Assembly: GCA_016783565.1 (NCBI GenBank)
Contig: JADHWI010000020.1
Coordinates: 1 to 39,024 of the forward strand
Source: Kiritimatiellia bacterium
GTDB lineage: Bacteria > Verrucomicrobiota > Kiritimatiellia > UBA8416 > JADHWI01
DNA: 39,024 nt
Reading direction: 5' to 3'
Shown: in pieces, positions 32,531 to 39,024 of the stretch
How positions within the stretch are numbered: position 1 is the stretch's first letter
Layout of the letters: each line of letters opens with the position of its first letter
The notes under the pieces: model-generated
The model's database searches: none
What the model was told of the DNA's origin: nothing
What the model saw: only the letters and a program-made list of their open reading frames with translations
Position numbers and translations under genes: made by a program

Positions 32531-33742
32531 TTATCTCTTAAATAACCGCATAATTTTTTTGGTCTTAACTGTTTTGGACAAGAGTGTAACAAAGCCACCC
32601 TTATGACATTTACACGCGTATCGCGAGGAGACGATATCAAGCAAGCCGTCCCCATTAAGATCGACGGTTACCAGTGATTCGGGCGACCCAAGTCCACAGC
32701 CAAGCCCTACATGTTGCCTGGTATAGCGCCCCTTCTTTGAGCCATAAAACATGACCAGACCGTGATAATGGCTGAAACCGGCAGCATAAATATCTCCTGC
32801 GCCATCATTATTAAAATCGGCAACCCCTACGAGGAAATCTCCTGTATCAGCCAAACCCTCAAGCTGATCTACCAATTCGAGTTCCCAATCAAGCTTTCCC
32901 CCGGCATTTTCACCGAGACGCCAGACAACTACCCTGCCTCCTTTCTGCCCGGCAACTTTTTCAGGAAGACCATCACCATCAAGATCAAGAACCGATTCCC
33001 TGGTTCTTGATATTATGTGTTGATCCGCGTTTTCAATTTGCTTGCCTGCGGTCACCCATCGAACAACGCCATCGTCAATAGTATTCATGTAGGCAGCAAG
33101 TCCATACAGATCAAAATGACGACACACAGAACCAATAAGGTCAAGTCGCCCGTCCTTGTTGAAGTCAACAACCGTAAAACCATTTCCATGATTAGATCCT
33201 TCAATGGACGGTAGACTATTGCCACGCTCGAATGAACCATCACCCTTTCCATAATAAACTCGAACACCGCCACTGTTTGTAGCGAAAAGAATGTCTGCCT
33301 TCTTGTCTCCGTCAAAATCAGCAGTGAGCACCTGGTTGCCATATGTAGAATCGAGATGAGCGATCTTCCAACTTTCTCCTTGATTGATCCCCGTAAACAT
33401 ACCGAAGAATTCATAGCAGACCACGATATCCATATCCCCATCATTATCGAAATCAGCTACTGAAACACTATGAGGATTCGCCTTTCGCTCCTTCAGGAAC
33501 AAAATGGAATCTTCCCGTTTCATCTGTCCGGAAGCCTTGTCATAGCCCCACACCTCGAACGATCCTTTAGCTCTGTTTCCCATAATCACTTCAAGTTGCT
33601 CGTCATTATCAATATCGGCAACGCACATAGCCTTATACATAATGCCGTCTCCATACACTTGAACATCGTAATTCATAGACTGTGTAGGCGCGGCAACAGC
33701 AACGCCAGCGGTGATTGCCATCAATACGTGAAGTACCTTCAT
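32531..33742 (-). CDS. exported FG-GAP/VCBS repeat protein
   Basis: This 403-residue protein has a signal peptide (residues 1-18, ending AVAA) and seven FG-GAP-like calcium-binding loops: 'ADIDNDEQLEVIMG', 'ADFDNDGDMDIVV', 'ADFDGDKKADILFA', 'VDFNKDGRLDLIGS', 'LDLDGDGLPEKVAG', 'ADFNNDGAGDIYAA' and 'VDLNGDGLLDIVSS'. These suggest one seven-bladed beta-propeller filling the whole chain. Such proteins are secreted or surface-bound and often bind polysaccharide or partner proteins; no catalytic motif is seen. GGAG lies 9 nt before ATG 33742. It precedes the Gfo/Idh gene by 120 bases and may be co-transcribed with it. Confidence 0.87.
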   Translation of the reverse strand: MKVLHVLMAITAGVAVAAPTQSMNYDVQVYGDGIMYKAMCVADIDNDEQLEVIMGNRAKGSFEVWGYDKASGQMKREDSILFLKERKANPHSVSVADFDNDGDMDIVVCYEFFGMFTGINQGESWKIAHLDSTYGNQVLTADFDGDKKADILFATNSGGVRVYYGKGDGSFERGNSLPSIEGSNHGNGFTVVDFNKDGRLDLIGSVCRHFDLYGLAAYMNTIDDGVVRWVTAGKQIENADQHIISRTRESVLDLDGDGLPEKVAGQKGGRVVVWRLGENAGGKLDWELELVDQLEGLADTGDFLVGVADFNNDGAGDIYAAGFSHYHGLVMFYGSKKGRYTRQHVGLGCGLGSPESLVTVDLNGDGLLDIVSSRYACKCHKGGFVTLLSKTVKTKKIMRLFKR

Positions 33743-34046
33743 TATCTTAATCTCCTATCCTGCATGATCGCATACAATGGAAACATTGACTCTATGACGT
33801 TACAGCTTAGACGTATCTAATCTAGTAAATATTCCAGAAAAGATGCAGAAAATTGCCAGATCTACGTCAGAAATATGTAATAAAGTTGTAACGGGTTACA
33901 AATGCCCACCAGCTACTCGTAGCATCACCTATCGTGGAGAGCTTCACCAAACGTTCAGACCAGAGTCACACATGAGTACACCCAGGACTGTGCACCTGAT
34001 GTTACTTTCGCGCCGCAAACTAATTGAGAGGCCGTTTTGGTGCCTT

Positions 34047-34068
34047 TGGCTAGCCATGTGGCTAGCCA
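34047..34068. repeat. two tandem 10-bp palindromes
   Basis: TGGCTAGCCA occurs twice (34047-34056 and 34059-34068), with starts 12 bases apart, each copy a perfect palindrome. The pair could be a double operator, or a hairpin in transcripts from either strand. Confidence 0.6.
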
Positions 34069-34244
34069 TAAATCGTAAAAACGAAACACCCAATCAAGAG
34101 GCAGGGTTTCGTGTTTTGCGTTACGTGGGGGTGGAAATGGATAACCACAATCCATCCCATCCATGTGATCTGATCCGTCTGTCACCGGGATCATGGGACG
34201 GTTAAATGCGCCGAGCGGCGGGGCTTCTTCTTACCATAAATTCA

Positions 34245-34260
34245 TGCCGGATTCCCGGCA
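34245..34260 (-). terminator. hairpin directly after the DUF1080 gene
   Basis: TGCCGG-ATTC-CCGGCA is a perfect 6-bp stem with a 4-base loop, beginning 3 bases past the stop codon at 34264. There is no T run after it (ATGAATTTATG), so termination would be weak; it may instead protect the 3' end. Confidence 0.4.
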
Positions 34261-34263
34261 ATG

Positions 34264-34902
34264 TTATTGGAGCGAGCGGTAACGCATGTCTTTCATTAAG
34301 GATGACGTATCCCAGGTGAAAAGTCCGAAAGGAGCCAGCACTTCCAATCCGGGATAGGGACTGATCTTCCGTCCTTTTCTATCCAGGTTTATGACCTGTT
34401 TGTCGTCTATCCATGCCTGAAACTTCTGAGGAGTCACTCGCACTCGAACCTTGTACCAGCGATCGTTGTCGAAGGACATATTGTGGGCGGCGTCATTGTC
34501 TGAAGCCACCATGTCGTCGATACAGGAAAGCCCAACAACCCAGTTACCCCAGCCACCCATGATCATGGACACATGGTTGGTCCCCACCGGCAACAGCAGA
34601 CCACAGAATATGTCCTGGCCGCTGGTACGCTTTGCCGTGAGTTCAAGTTCGTAATTATCAGACGGAAACGTGCCCTGCAATGAGATGGCCGTGTACGGAC
34701 TGCCGCCTTGAAAGCTGATGGCTCCGTCCTTTACGGAAGCACCCCCGTAGGTTTCATACTCGCTCTTTGTGTGAACCTTCCACCCCTTAAGATCGCTGCC
34801 ATTAAAAGGAACAATCCATTCACTTTTTTTCGGCGAGGAGAACCCGACGCCCGGAATCAGGGAGATCAAAAGGATGGCCACCGTATAATGATATAATTTC
34901 AT
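34264..34902 (-). CDS. exported DUF1080 (3-keto-disaccharide hydrolase-like) protein
   Basis: This 212-residue protein has a signal peptide (residues 1-22, 'VAILLISLIPGVGFS') and one concanavalin-like beta-sandwich domain of the DUF1080 type. The opening 'WIVPFNGSDLKGWKVH' is the family hallmark, followed by 'SVKDGAISFQGGSPYTAI', 'FPSDNYELELTAKR', 'RWYKVRVRVTPQKFQAWIDD' and the terminal 'MKDMRYRSL'. Some family members hydrolyse 3-keto-glycosides made by Gfo/Idh dehydrogenases, which fits the Gfo/Idh gene 1.9 kb downstream. ATG 34902 is used (GGGGCGC before it); ATG 34914 would also be in frame. Confidence 0.85.
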   Translation of the reverse strand: MKLYHYTVAILLISLIPGVGFSSPKKSEWIVPFNGSDLKGWKVHTKSEYETYGGASVKDGAISFQGGSPYTAISLQGTFPSDNYELELTAKRTSGQDIFCGLLLPVGTNHVSMIMGGWGNWVVGLSCIDDMVASDNDAAHNMSFDNDRWYKVRVRVTPQKFQAWIDDKQVINLDRKGRKISPYPGLEVLAPFGLFTWDTSSLMKDMRYRSLQ

Positions 34903-35020
34903 GCGCCCCAGCATAATGCAGCAAGACACCCCACGCAAGCCAAGCTGCAGCAATAGTCATGCTGCAACAACAGCTCACTGGCTGCACCGCGTATATCCAC
35001 CGGAAGCGGAACATGCCGGA

Positions 35021-35395
35021 TCAGAGCTTTACGAGTGCCGTAAGATGTTCGTCATCGTGCTCAATGGCTGCCGCATGATGCCGAGCACAGGCAGCAATCA
35101 GCACATCCGTGGCAGGTGCCGTAATACCTCTCCGACGCGCTTTGCGAGCAAGATCATACGCTACACGCCATACAGCCAAATCAATACACAACTCTGGCAA
35201 ATCACGTTCCATATCCCTCAGAACCCGATTCTCATGGTCACCTCGTGCTCCATTCCACAGTTCAAGCTTAACAATAGGACACCATACCGCCTCTCCTGAT
35301 TCCAGAAGGAATCTGACTCTTTCAGTTACCATGGCATCCCCTCGGGGACGCAAACTGTGAATCCAGGCCGAGGTATCAATAAGCGTCATAAGCAT
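35021..35395 (-). CDS. vapC: VapC-type PIN-domain toxin
   Basis: This 124-residue PIN ribonuclease carries the acidic residues of the family: 'TLIDTSAWIHSL' (first Asp), 'IVKLELWNGA' (Glu), 'APATDVLIAACARHH' (Asp) and 'IEHDDEHLTAL' (last Asp). VapC toxins usually cut tRNA or rRNA and block translation. ATG 35395 overlaps the vapB stop as TGATG and has GGAGG 4 nt upstream, so the toxin is translated by coupling to the antitoxin. Confidence 0.9.
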   Translation of the reverse strand: MLMTLIDTSAWIHSLRPRGDAMVTERVRFLLESGEAVWCPIVKLELWNGARGDHENRVLRDMERDLPELCIDLAVWRVAYDLARKARRRGITAPATDVLIAACARHHAAAIEHDDEHLTALVKL

Positions 35396-35598
35396 CAACC
35401 CTCCGCGCGTGACCGCTTGAGTTCACCAACGCCCATCAGATCCTTGCAAGTTCCCAAATGCCGCGTCAGCATCGCCATGCGATGTCGACCGTTGAACTCC
35501 TCCACCGCCGCCAGAATTGCCGCGCGCTTCGTCGTTGCTCCAGCAAAACGCATAGCATCCTTTATTGCCTTTTCTGGAATATCAATCGTGGTTTTCAT
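35395..35598 (-). CDS. vapB: VapB-type antitoxin
   Basis: This 67-residue protein begins MKTTIDIPEKAIKDAMRFAG and continues 'TKRAAILAAVEEFNGRHRM', the ribbon-helix-helix start and helix of a VapB2-type antitoxin. The C-terminal tail ('LGTCKDLMGVGELKRSR') would wrap the PIN toxin. It most likely represses its own promoter. ATG 35598 is preceded by AGAAG; the open frame 24 codons further upstream is not supported by a ribosome site. Confidence 0.88.
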   Translation of the reverse strand: MKTTIDIPEKAIKDAMRFAGATTKRAAILAAVEEFNGRHRMAMLTRHLGTCKDLMGVGELKRSRAEG

Positions 35599-35687
35599 GC
35601 TTCTATTCTTTAGCAATATAAAATCCCCGTCAAGACACAATCCGAACATTATCGTGACGTCTGAACGCAATCACCACCACCTCTACC

Positions 35688-37583
35688 TCACCAGCGGTTT
35701 ATCTCGATCTGGGCTTTTAAAATCAAACTCTCTTCGGATTCTGCATCGAAATGTACTCGCGTATAGTCCGCGCCAAATACCAGCAACACATCACGACGAA
35801 ACATTTCACCTAATCGAACAGCGACGGATGAGTTGACGTCCAGGCGGTCCTTCCATGCCAAATCGTAAGTCGCCTTGTTGCGCCATTGCCAATTCATAGC
35901 ATTATCAAACGACCACAGATGCTCGAACCCAACGGGAACCCCTACCCCATATCCATCGTTATGAACGATTTCCGCACCCGCCGACAAGAGCAGGAAATCG
36001 TTGTAATGAGTAGAGGACAGAAGGTTGGCCAGAGCTTCGACACCCGCAATAACATTCACGGTCTCCTCTGTCTGATCGTAATGATGCACGTCGAGAGCGG
36101 TCACCCCCAGGCCAAGGCCACGCGTAGAAACCCGTGCACTGGGAACGCTGTTCAGCGTATCACGAAATTTACGCAGCTTCAGGGCTGAGACATTCCAGTC
36201 CATAAGTCCCTCATCACCGATATGGGCCGAAACTCCGCCCAGCGTAACCGCACTGCTACGCTGCATGGCCACACACGATCTGGACCCCAGGTCCTGCTTC
36301 ATCAACGAGCCATCGATAGTCAGAACGACTTCATCCGCAAGATGCTTACGCTGAACATACCCAACACCAAGCGCAAATGGATAGAGTTCTGTATGCGCAG
36401 TTCCGTATGTAGCATGACGCGCTTCAACAGAGGTAAAACAATCGGCAAGCAACTTGTCGGTGTCCACCACCGAATCCACGGAAAACTGATCGGCGAGAAT
36501 CAAAGCTTGCAACCCGCGCGCTTCGGCCGTGGTCTCGCTGGTGTACTGCTCACACACAAGATCCTTGTGAGCATAGATCATCTCTTTTTCCTGCACAATG
36601 GATGCCAGTGCATACAAATTGGAGGCCAATTGCGGTTGCGCGTAATAGACGCCGGTGAGCTGAGCCACCGACGACGCACGCACCGCGTCGTTTGGATGAT
36701 TCAACTCCCGGAGCGGCGGCCAGGGCAGATCAGGATGCTCGATCTGAAGCTCGCCGTAAACCTCCTCAAACAGTTCACGGGCAATAAACCCTTCTTTTCG
36801 ATAGCTATAGAAAGCGGGTGCAATCCGGGTGGCCACACCACTGCGCACCAGGTTTCCAAGCAACGTATGAGGAGGTGCTACCAGCGGCGAAAAAGTGGCG
36901 TTGGTCTCATCACCAATGCCTTCGGCAACAATCCTGACCAGCACCGATCCACAGTTTTGACTAAAGAAGTAATAGCGAGGCTTTTCTTCCGCACGGACCT
37001 TGTATAAACGCTTCAGGAGGTTGGCTTCCTGCTCCTTGGTTAAATTCAAACGATAGCGAAGCAAATCACGATCCTGCTCAATCGTATAGGATTTGAGTGC
37101 GTGCCCAAGGGTCTGTCGGTCCATGGTCATACAGAACCCGCCGCTTAGCCCTCGCAGCGACTGCCAGATGGAAGCAAGCGCCGATTCATCCCCACCATTG
37201 TCCGCCACAATGTTGAACCAATTGTTCTTCTTACATTCGAGCTGAACGACGGGCGAACGCGGCTCTCGCGGCGGCTTGCCGGCTTCAGTATCCGCAAGCA
37301 TGGAGAGCACAAGATCATTAGGATTCTCAATGCCAAGCTCGGCGGCTCGCGGGTTGTTATTGAGTTTAACGCGAAGCAGGAGATGACCCGCAACTTCAGA
37401 AACGTCCCCGGCTCCTGGCGTAGCATAGAGGAGCTCAAACCCCTGCACCGCCTCAGGCGTAATGGGTCCCATCTCAATCCTGTTCCCAAAATTGACATCA
37501 AAAAAGATCAGATCGTCAAGCAGGTCTTCCCCAAAGGTTGGAACGGCGCAAAGAACCAGTAGAGCTACAAGACGTTCCCGCAT
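35688..37583 (-). CDS. exported DUF4105-like protein with beta-rich C-terminus
   Basis: This 631-residue protein has a signal peptide (residues 1-18, 'VLCAVPTFGE'). Residues about 45-225 resemble DUF4105/Lnb-type domains: 'GDVSEVAGHLLLRVKLN' (with H67), 'EQDRDLLRYRLNLTKEQ' and 'YYFFSQNCGSVLVRIVAEG' (with C211). The His and Cys in these blocks could be a catalytic pair, but no activity is established. Residues about 390-631 are beta-rich with alternating residues and end in 'ILKAQIEINRW', a terminal aromatic as seen in many outer-membrane barrels. It starts 3 bases after the stop of the repeat protein at 37587, so the two form an operon. Confidence 0.7.
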   Translation of the reverse strand: MRERLVALLVLCAVPTFGEDLLDDLIFFDVNFGNRIEMGPITPEAVQGFELLYATPGAGDVSEVAGHLLLRVKLNNNPRAAELGIENPNDLVLSMLADTEAGKPPREPRSPVVQLECKKNNWFNIVADNGGDESALASIWQSLRGLSGGFCMTMDRQTLGHALKSYTIEQDRDLLRYRLNLTKEQEANLLKRLYKVRAEEKPRYYFFSQNCGSVLVRIVAEGIGDETNATFSPLVAPPHTLLGNLVRSGVATRIAPAFYSYRKEGFIARELFEEVYGELQIEHPDLPWPPLRELNHPNDAVRASSVAQLTGVYYAQPQLASNLYALASIVQEKEMIYAHKDLVCEQYTSETTAEARGLQALILADQFSVDSVVDTDKLLADCFTSVEARHATYGTAHTELYPFALGVGYVQRKHLADEVVLTIDGSLMKQDLGSRSCVAMQRSSAVTLGGVSAHIGDEGLMDWNVSALKLRKFRDTLNSVPSARVSTRGLGLGVTALDVHHYDQTEETVNVIAGVEALANLLSSTHYNDFLLLSAGAEIVHNDGYGVGVPVGFEHLWSFDNAMNWQWRNKATYDLAWKDRLDVNSSVAVRLGEMFRRDVLLVFGADYTRVHFDAESEESLILKAQIEINRW

Positions 37584-37586
37584 GAT

Positions 37587-38939
37587 TTATGACTGGCCTG
37601 CGGAATCCAGATGAGGAATGACATAGCGCATAAGACGCTGAAGCTGCGTGCGAGTCGCTTGCTTTGGCGCGTGCTGGACAATCACCGATGCGAGCTGCTC
37701 TGAAGAAACCGAAAGTTCGTCGGCAAAGAACCGCAGAGTAGGTCCGGAGAAGGCGTGCGCATTCCTGATGAGTTCATCCGCAACATCGGGATCCAACAAT
37801 GTGGTTTCGGCTTTTTTCCAACTCAACCGGGTCGTGTTCTCAAGAGAGGCATCAAGGTCGGCACTGACCTTGAGCATGCCTTCACCACTACTGCGGGTCG
37901 TATCGGTCGAGACATCGCCGGTCACTTCAGCCACACGGGGTGTATAGGCACTGGTCTCCGCAGAGACTTCGCTGGACGCCCTGCTGCCTTGCGTAGTCAG
38001 CTCGGCGGTGGGCTTGGTGGATTGTTCGTACGTCGCCCGCGTGAAAGGGGCGGTGACCTCGGTGGATTGTCTGGAGGTCTCAGCAGTATATTCACTGAAA
38101 TCAGCCGTGACCTCACTGGATGCCTCACTTGCTTCAGTCGTCAACTCTGCCGTCGCTTCGGTCATAGGCGCGGTGACCTCCGTCGTTTGTTCGGACGTTT
38201 CTTCCGAGTATTCACTGGAAGCCTCACTCGCCTCGGTCGTCATCTCAGCCATCGGCTTGGTGGATTGCTCATAGGTCGCTTCAGTCAAGGGCGCGGTTGC
38301 TTCGGTTGTTTGTTCGGACGTTTCCGCCGTATACTCGCTGGAACGAACCGTGAACCGACTTGATGCATCAGAAGCCTCCACAGAAGCTTCAACAGATGCC
38401 TCGCTGGCCTTTGTTGTCATCTCGGCAGAGGGCTTAGTGGATTGCTCGTAGGTCGCTTCCGTCAAAGGCGCAGTCGCTTCCGTCGAATGTTCAGATGCCT
38501 CGGCTGTACGTTCGATAACGCGATCCGTAGAATCACAGGAGGCCTGGCTGGCCGTTGTCGTCAACTCAGACGTTGGCCGGGTGGATTGCTCATAGGTTTC
38601 TCGAGTCATCGGTGCCGTGACTTCTGTCGATTGCTCAGAAGTTTCCGCCGTATACTTGCTGGCATCAGCCGTAAGCTCACTGGACGCCTCACTCGCCTTG
38701 GTCGTGAGCTCCGCCGCTGGTTCCGTTGAATGCTGATAGGTGGCGCGACTGCTGACCTCGGACTGTTCGGCCGTGACCTCAGACGTCTTTGTCAGTTGAT
38801 CCGAGCTGGGCTTAATGCTTTTGCGATAGATCGCATCAACAGACCCAACCGTTGAATTTCCGGTTGCGAGAAAAGGTCCTGCAAGAAGCATCCCGGGAAC
38901 AAGAAGACCGAGAAAGAACAGCGCCATTGCGATTTTCAT
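37587..38939 (-). CDS. exported Ser/Thr/Glu-rich tandem-repeat protein
   Basis: This is a 450-residue protein whose family I do not recognise. A signal peptide (residues 1-21, 'FFLGLLVPGMLLAG') is followed by a region of about 300 residues (45-345) made almost only of S, T, E, A, K, P. It is built from repeats of about 48 residues that start 'YEQSTKP' (at 68, 116, 164, 223, 304) and contain 'AELTTKASEASSE', 'YTAETSEQSTEVTAP'. A strong seven-residue period can be seen within each repeat. The final 90 residues are an ordinary folded segment ('ADELIRNAHAFSGPTLRFFA'). Only one cysteine (C135) is present. ATG 38939 has AAAGGA 6 nt upstream; a frame 6 codons longer lacks a ribosome site. A stalk, adhesin or S-layer-like filament is possible. 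Confidence 0.75.
   Translation of the reverse strand: MKIAMALFFLGLLVPGMLLAGPFLATGNSTVGSVDAIYRKSIKPSSDQLTKTSEVTAEQSEVSSRATYQHSTEPAAELTTKASEASSELTADASKYTAETSEQSTEVTAPMTRETYEQSTRPTSELTTTASQASCDSTDRVIERTAEASEHSTEATAPLTEATYEQSTKPSAEMTTKASEASVEASVEASDASSRFTVRSSEYTAETSEQTTEATAPLTEATYEQSTKPMAEMTTEASEASSEYSEETSEQTTEVTAPMTEATAELTTEASEASSEVTADFSEYTAETSRQSTEVTAPFTRATYEQSTKPTAELTTQGSRASSEVSAETSAYTPRVAEVTGDVSTDTTRSSGEGMLKVSADLDASLENTTRLSWKKAETTLLDPDVADELIRNAHAFSGPTLRFFADELSVSSEQLASVIVQHAPKQATRTQLQRLMRYVIPHLDSAGQS
37905..38807 (-). repeat. tandem repeats of about 144 bp encoding S/T/E-rich units
   Basis: The coding region for residues 45-345 of the repeat protein consists of divergent copies of a 144-base unit (48 codons). 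Unit spacing by the YEQSTKP motif is 48, 48, 59 and 81 residues, so single units have gained 11 residues or lost the motif. Copies differ at many third positions, which shows the array is old, but key codons are kept. Confidence 0.8.
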
Positions 38940-39024
38940 ATTCGTTCCTTTCCTCAAGCACTCACAATAAATAGCTATCTCAACCCTACTTCAGCCCCCC
39001 TGCATCCGTCACCGTATTCAGCAA

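Larger units (their letters stand above)
33743..34263. other. 521-base A+T-rich non-coding region
   Basis: This region separates the FG-GAP and DUF1080 genes and looks non-coding. A 120-codon plus-strand frame (33843-34205) and a 79-codon minus-strand frame (33955-34194) overlap, have no ribosome site and match no family known to me. It holds paired palindromes at 34047-34068, an imperfect inverted repeat around CGAAA..CCC / GGGTTTCG (about 34080-34115), a CGCCG-AG-CGGCG hairpin (about 34208-34219) and A/T-rich sequence near the FG-GAP start. It could be a decayed insertion or a regulatory zone. Confidence 0.45.

Noticed and set aside
33843-34205. 120-codon plus-strand frame and overlapping 79-codon minus-strand frame
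   Set aside because: They overlap on opposite strands, have no ribosome sites and match no family known to me; the palindromic content suggests non-coding DNA.
37648-38729. Long plus-strand frames opposite the repeat protein
   Set aside because: They are antisense shadows of a repetitive gene; the minus-strand frame has the signal peptide and ribosome site.
37905-38807. CRISPR array
   Set aside because: The repeats are longer than CRISPR repeats, diverged, without spacers, and fully in frame within a protein gene.

Overview
The window reads as a stretch of bacterial chromosome with compact operons and a moderately high GC content. The best taxonomic guess is the PVC superphylum (Verrucomicrobiota, Kiritimatiellota, Lentisphaerota or Planctomycetota). 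Three things point there: a futalosine-type menaquinone pathway, a large multiheme cytochrome fused to TPRs, and a Tat-exported Gfo/Idh/MocA oxidoreductase next to a DUF1080 protein and an FG-GAP/VCBS protein. This assignment is inference from gene content; there is no 16S gene in the window.

Region 1-5.1 kb holds envelope and housekeeping genes, mostly on the minus strand: a truncated FecR-like secreted protein, a CsgG/FlgO-like exported protein, a small DUF4404-like protein, a cardiolipin synthase (divergent from an endonuclease/exonuclease/phosphatase protein) and a TerB-like protein. From 5.2 to 7.5 kb is a lipoprotein with eight CxxCH haem motifs followed by HEAT-like and TPR repeats. 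It is transcribed divergently from the operon that follows.

Region 7.6-15.9 kb (plus strand) is the centrepiece: seven tightly packed genes that together encode nearly all of menaquinone synthesis from chorismate by the futalosine route. They are mqnD, an MqnB-MqnP fusion, a UbiX, a UbiD, a UbiE/MenG methyltransferase, mqnA and an MqnE-MqnC fusion. Two of the seven reading frames are fusions of enzymes usually encoded separately. The MqnB-MqnP frame joins a soluble nucleosidase to an integral membrane prenyltransferase. The MqnE-MqnC frame joins the two radical-SAM enzymes of the pathway. An electron-transport cytochrome and a quinone operon thus share one divergent promoter region.

Region 16-23.6 kb (minus strand) runs rarA, fau (5-formyl-THF cyclo-ligase), rny, ymdB, xseA, xseB, a YdcF-like protein and a secreted DUF6600-like repeat protein. 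Several junctions overlap or nearly overlap. A 460-base non-coding gap upstream of rarA carries a strong hairpin and an intrinsic terminator and may encode a small RNA.

Region 24-30.6 kb (minus strand) is the classic translation operon thrS-infC-rpmI-rplT-pheS-pheT. The infC start is best read as ATC. ThrS starts at TTG and lacks the N-terminal TGS domain. A strong terminator-like hairpin sits between rplT and pheS.

Region 31-39 kb (minus strand) is accessory. It contains the Gfo/Idh oxidoreductase, the FG-GAP protein and the DUF1080 protein (a more A+T-rich block), then a VapBC toxin-antitoxin pair. Last is a two-gene unit coding for an exported Ser/Thr/Glu-rich protein with about 48-residue tandem repeats and an exported DUF4105-like protein. 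No CRISPR array, rRNA, tRNA or intact insertion sequence was seen.
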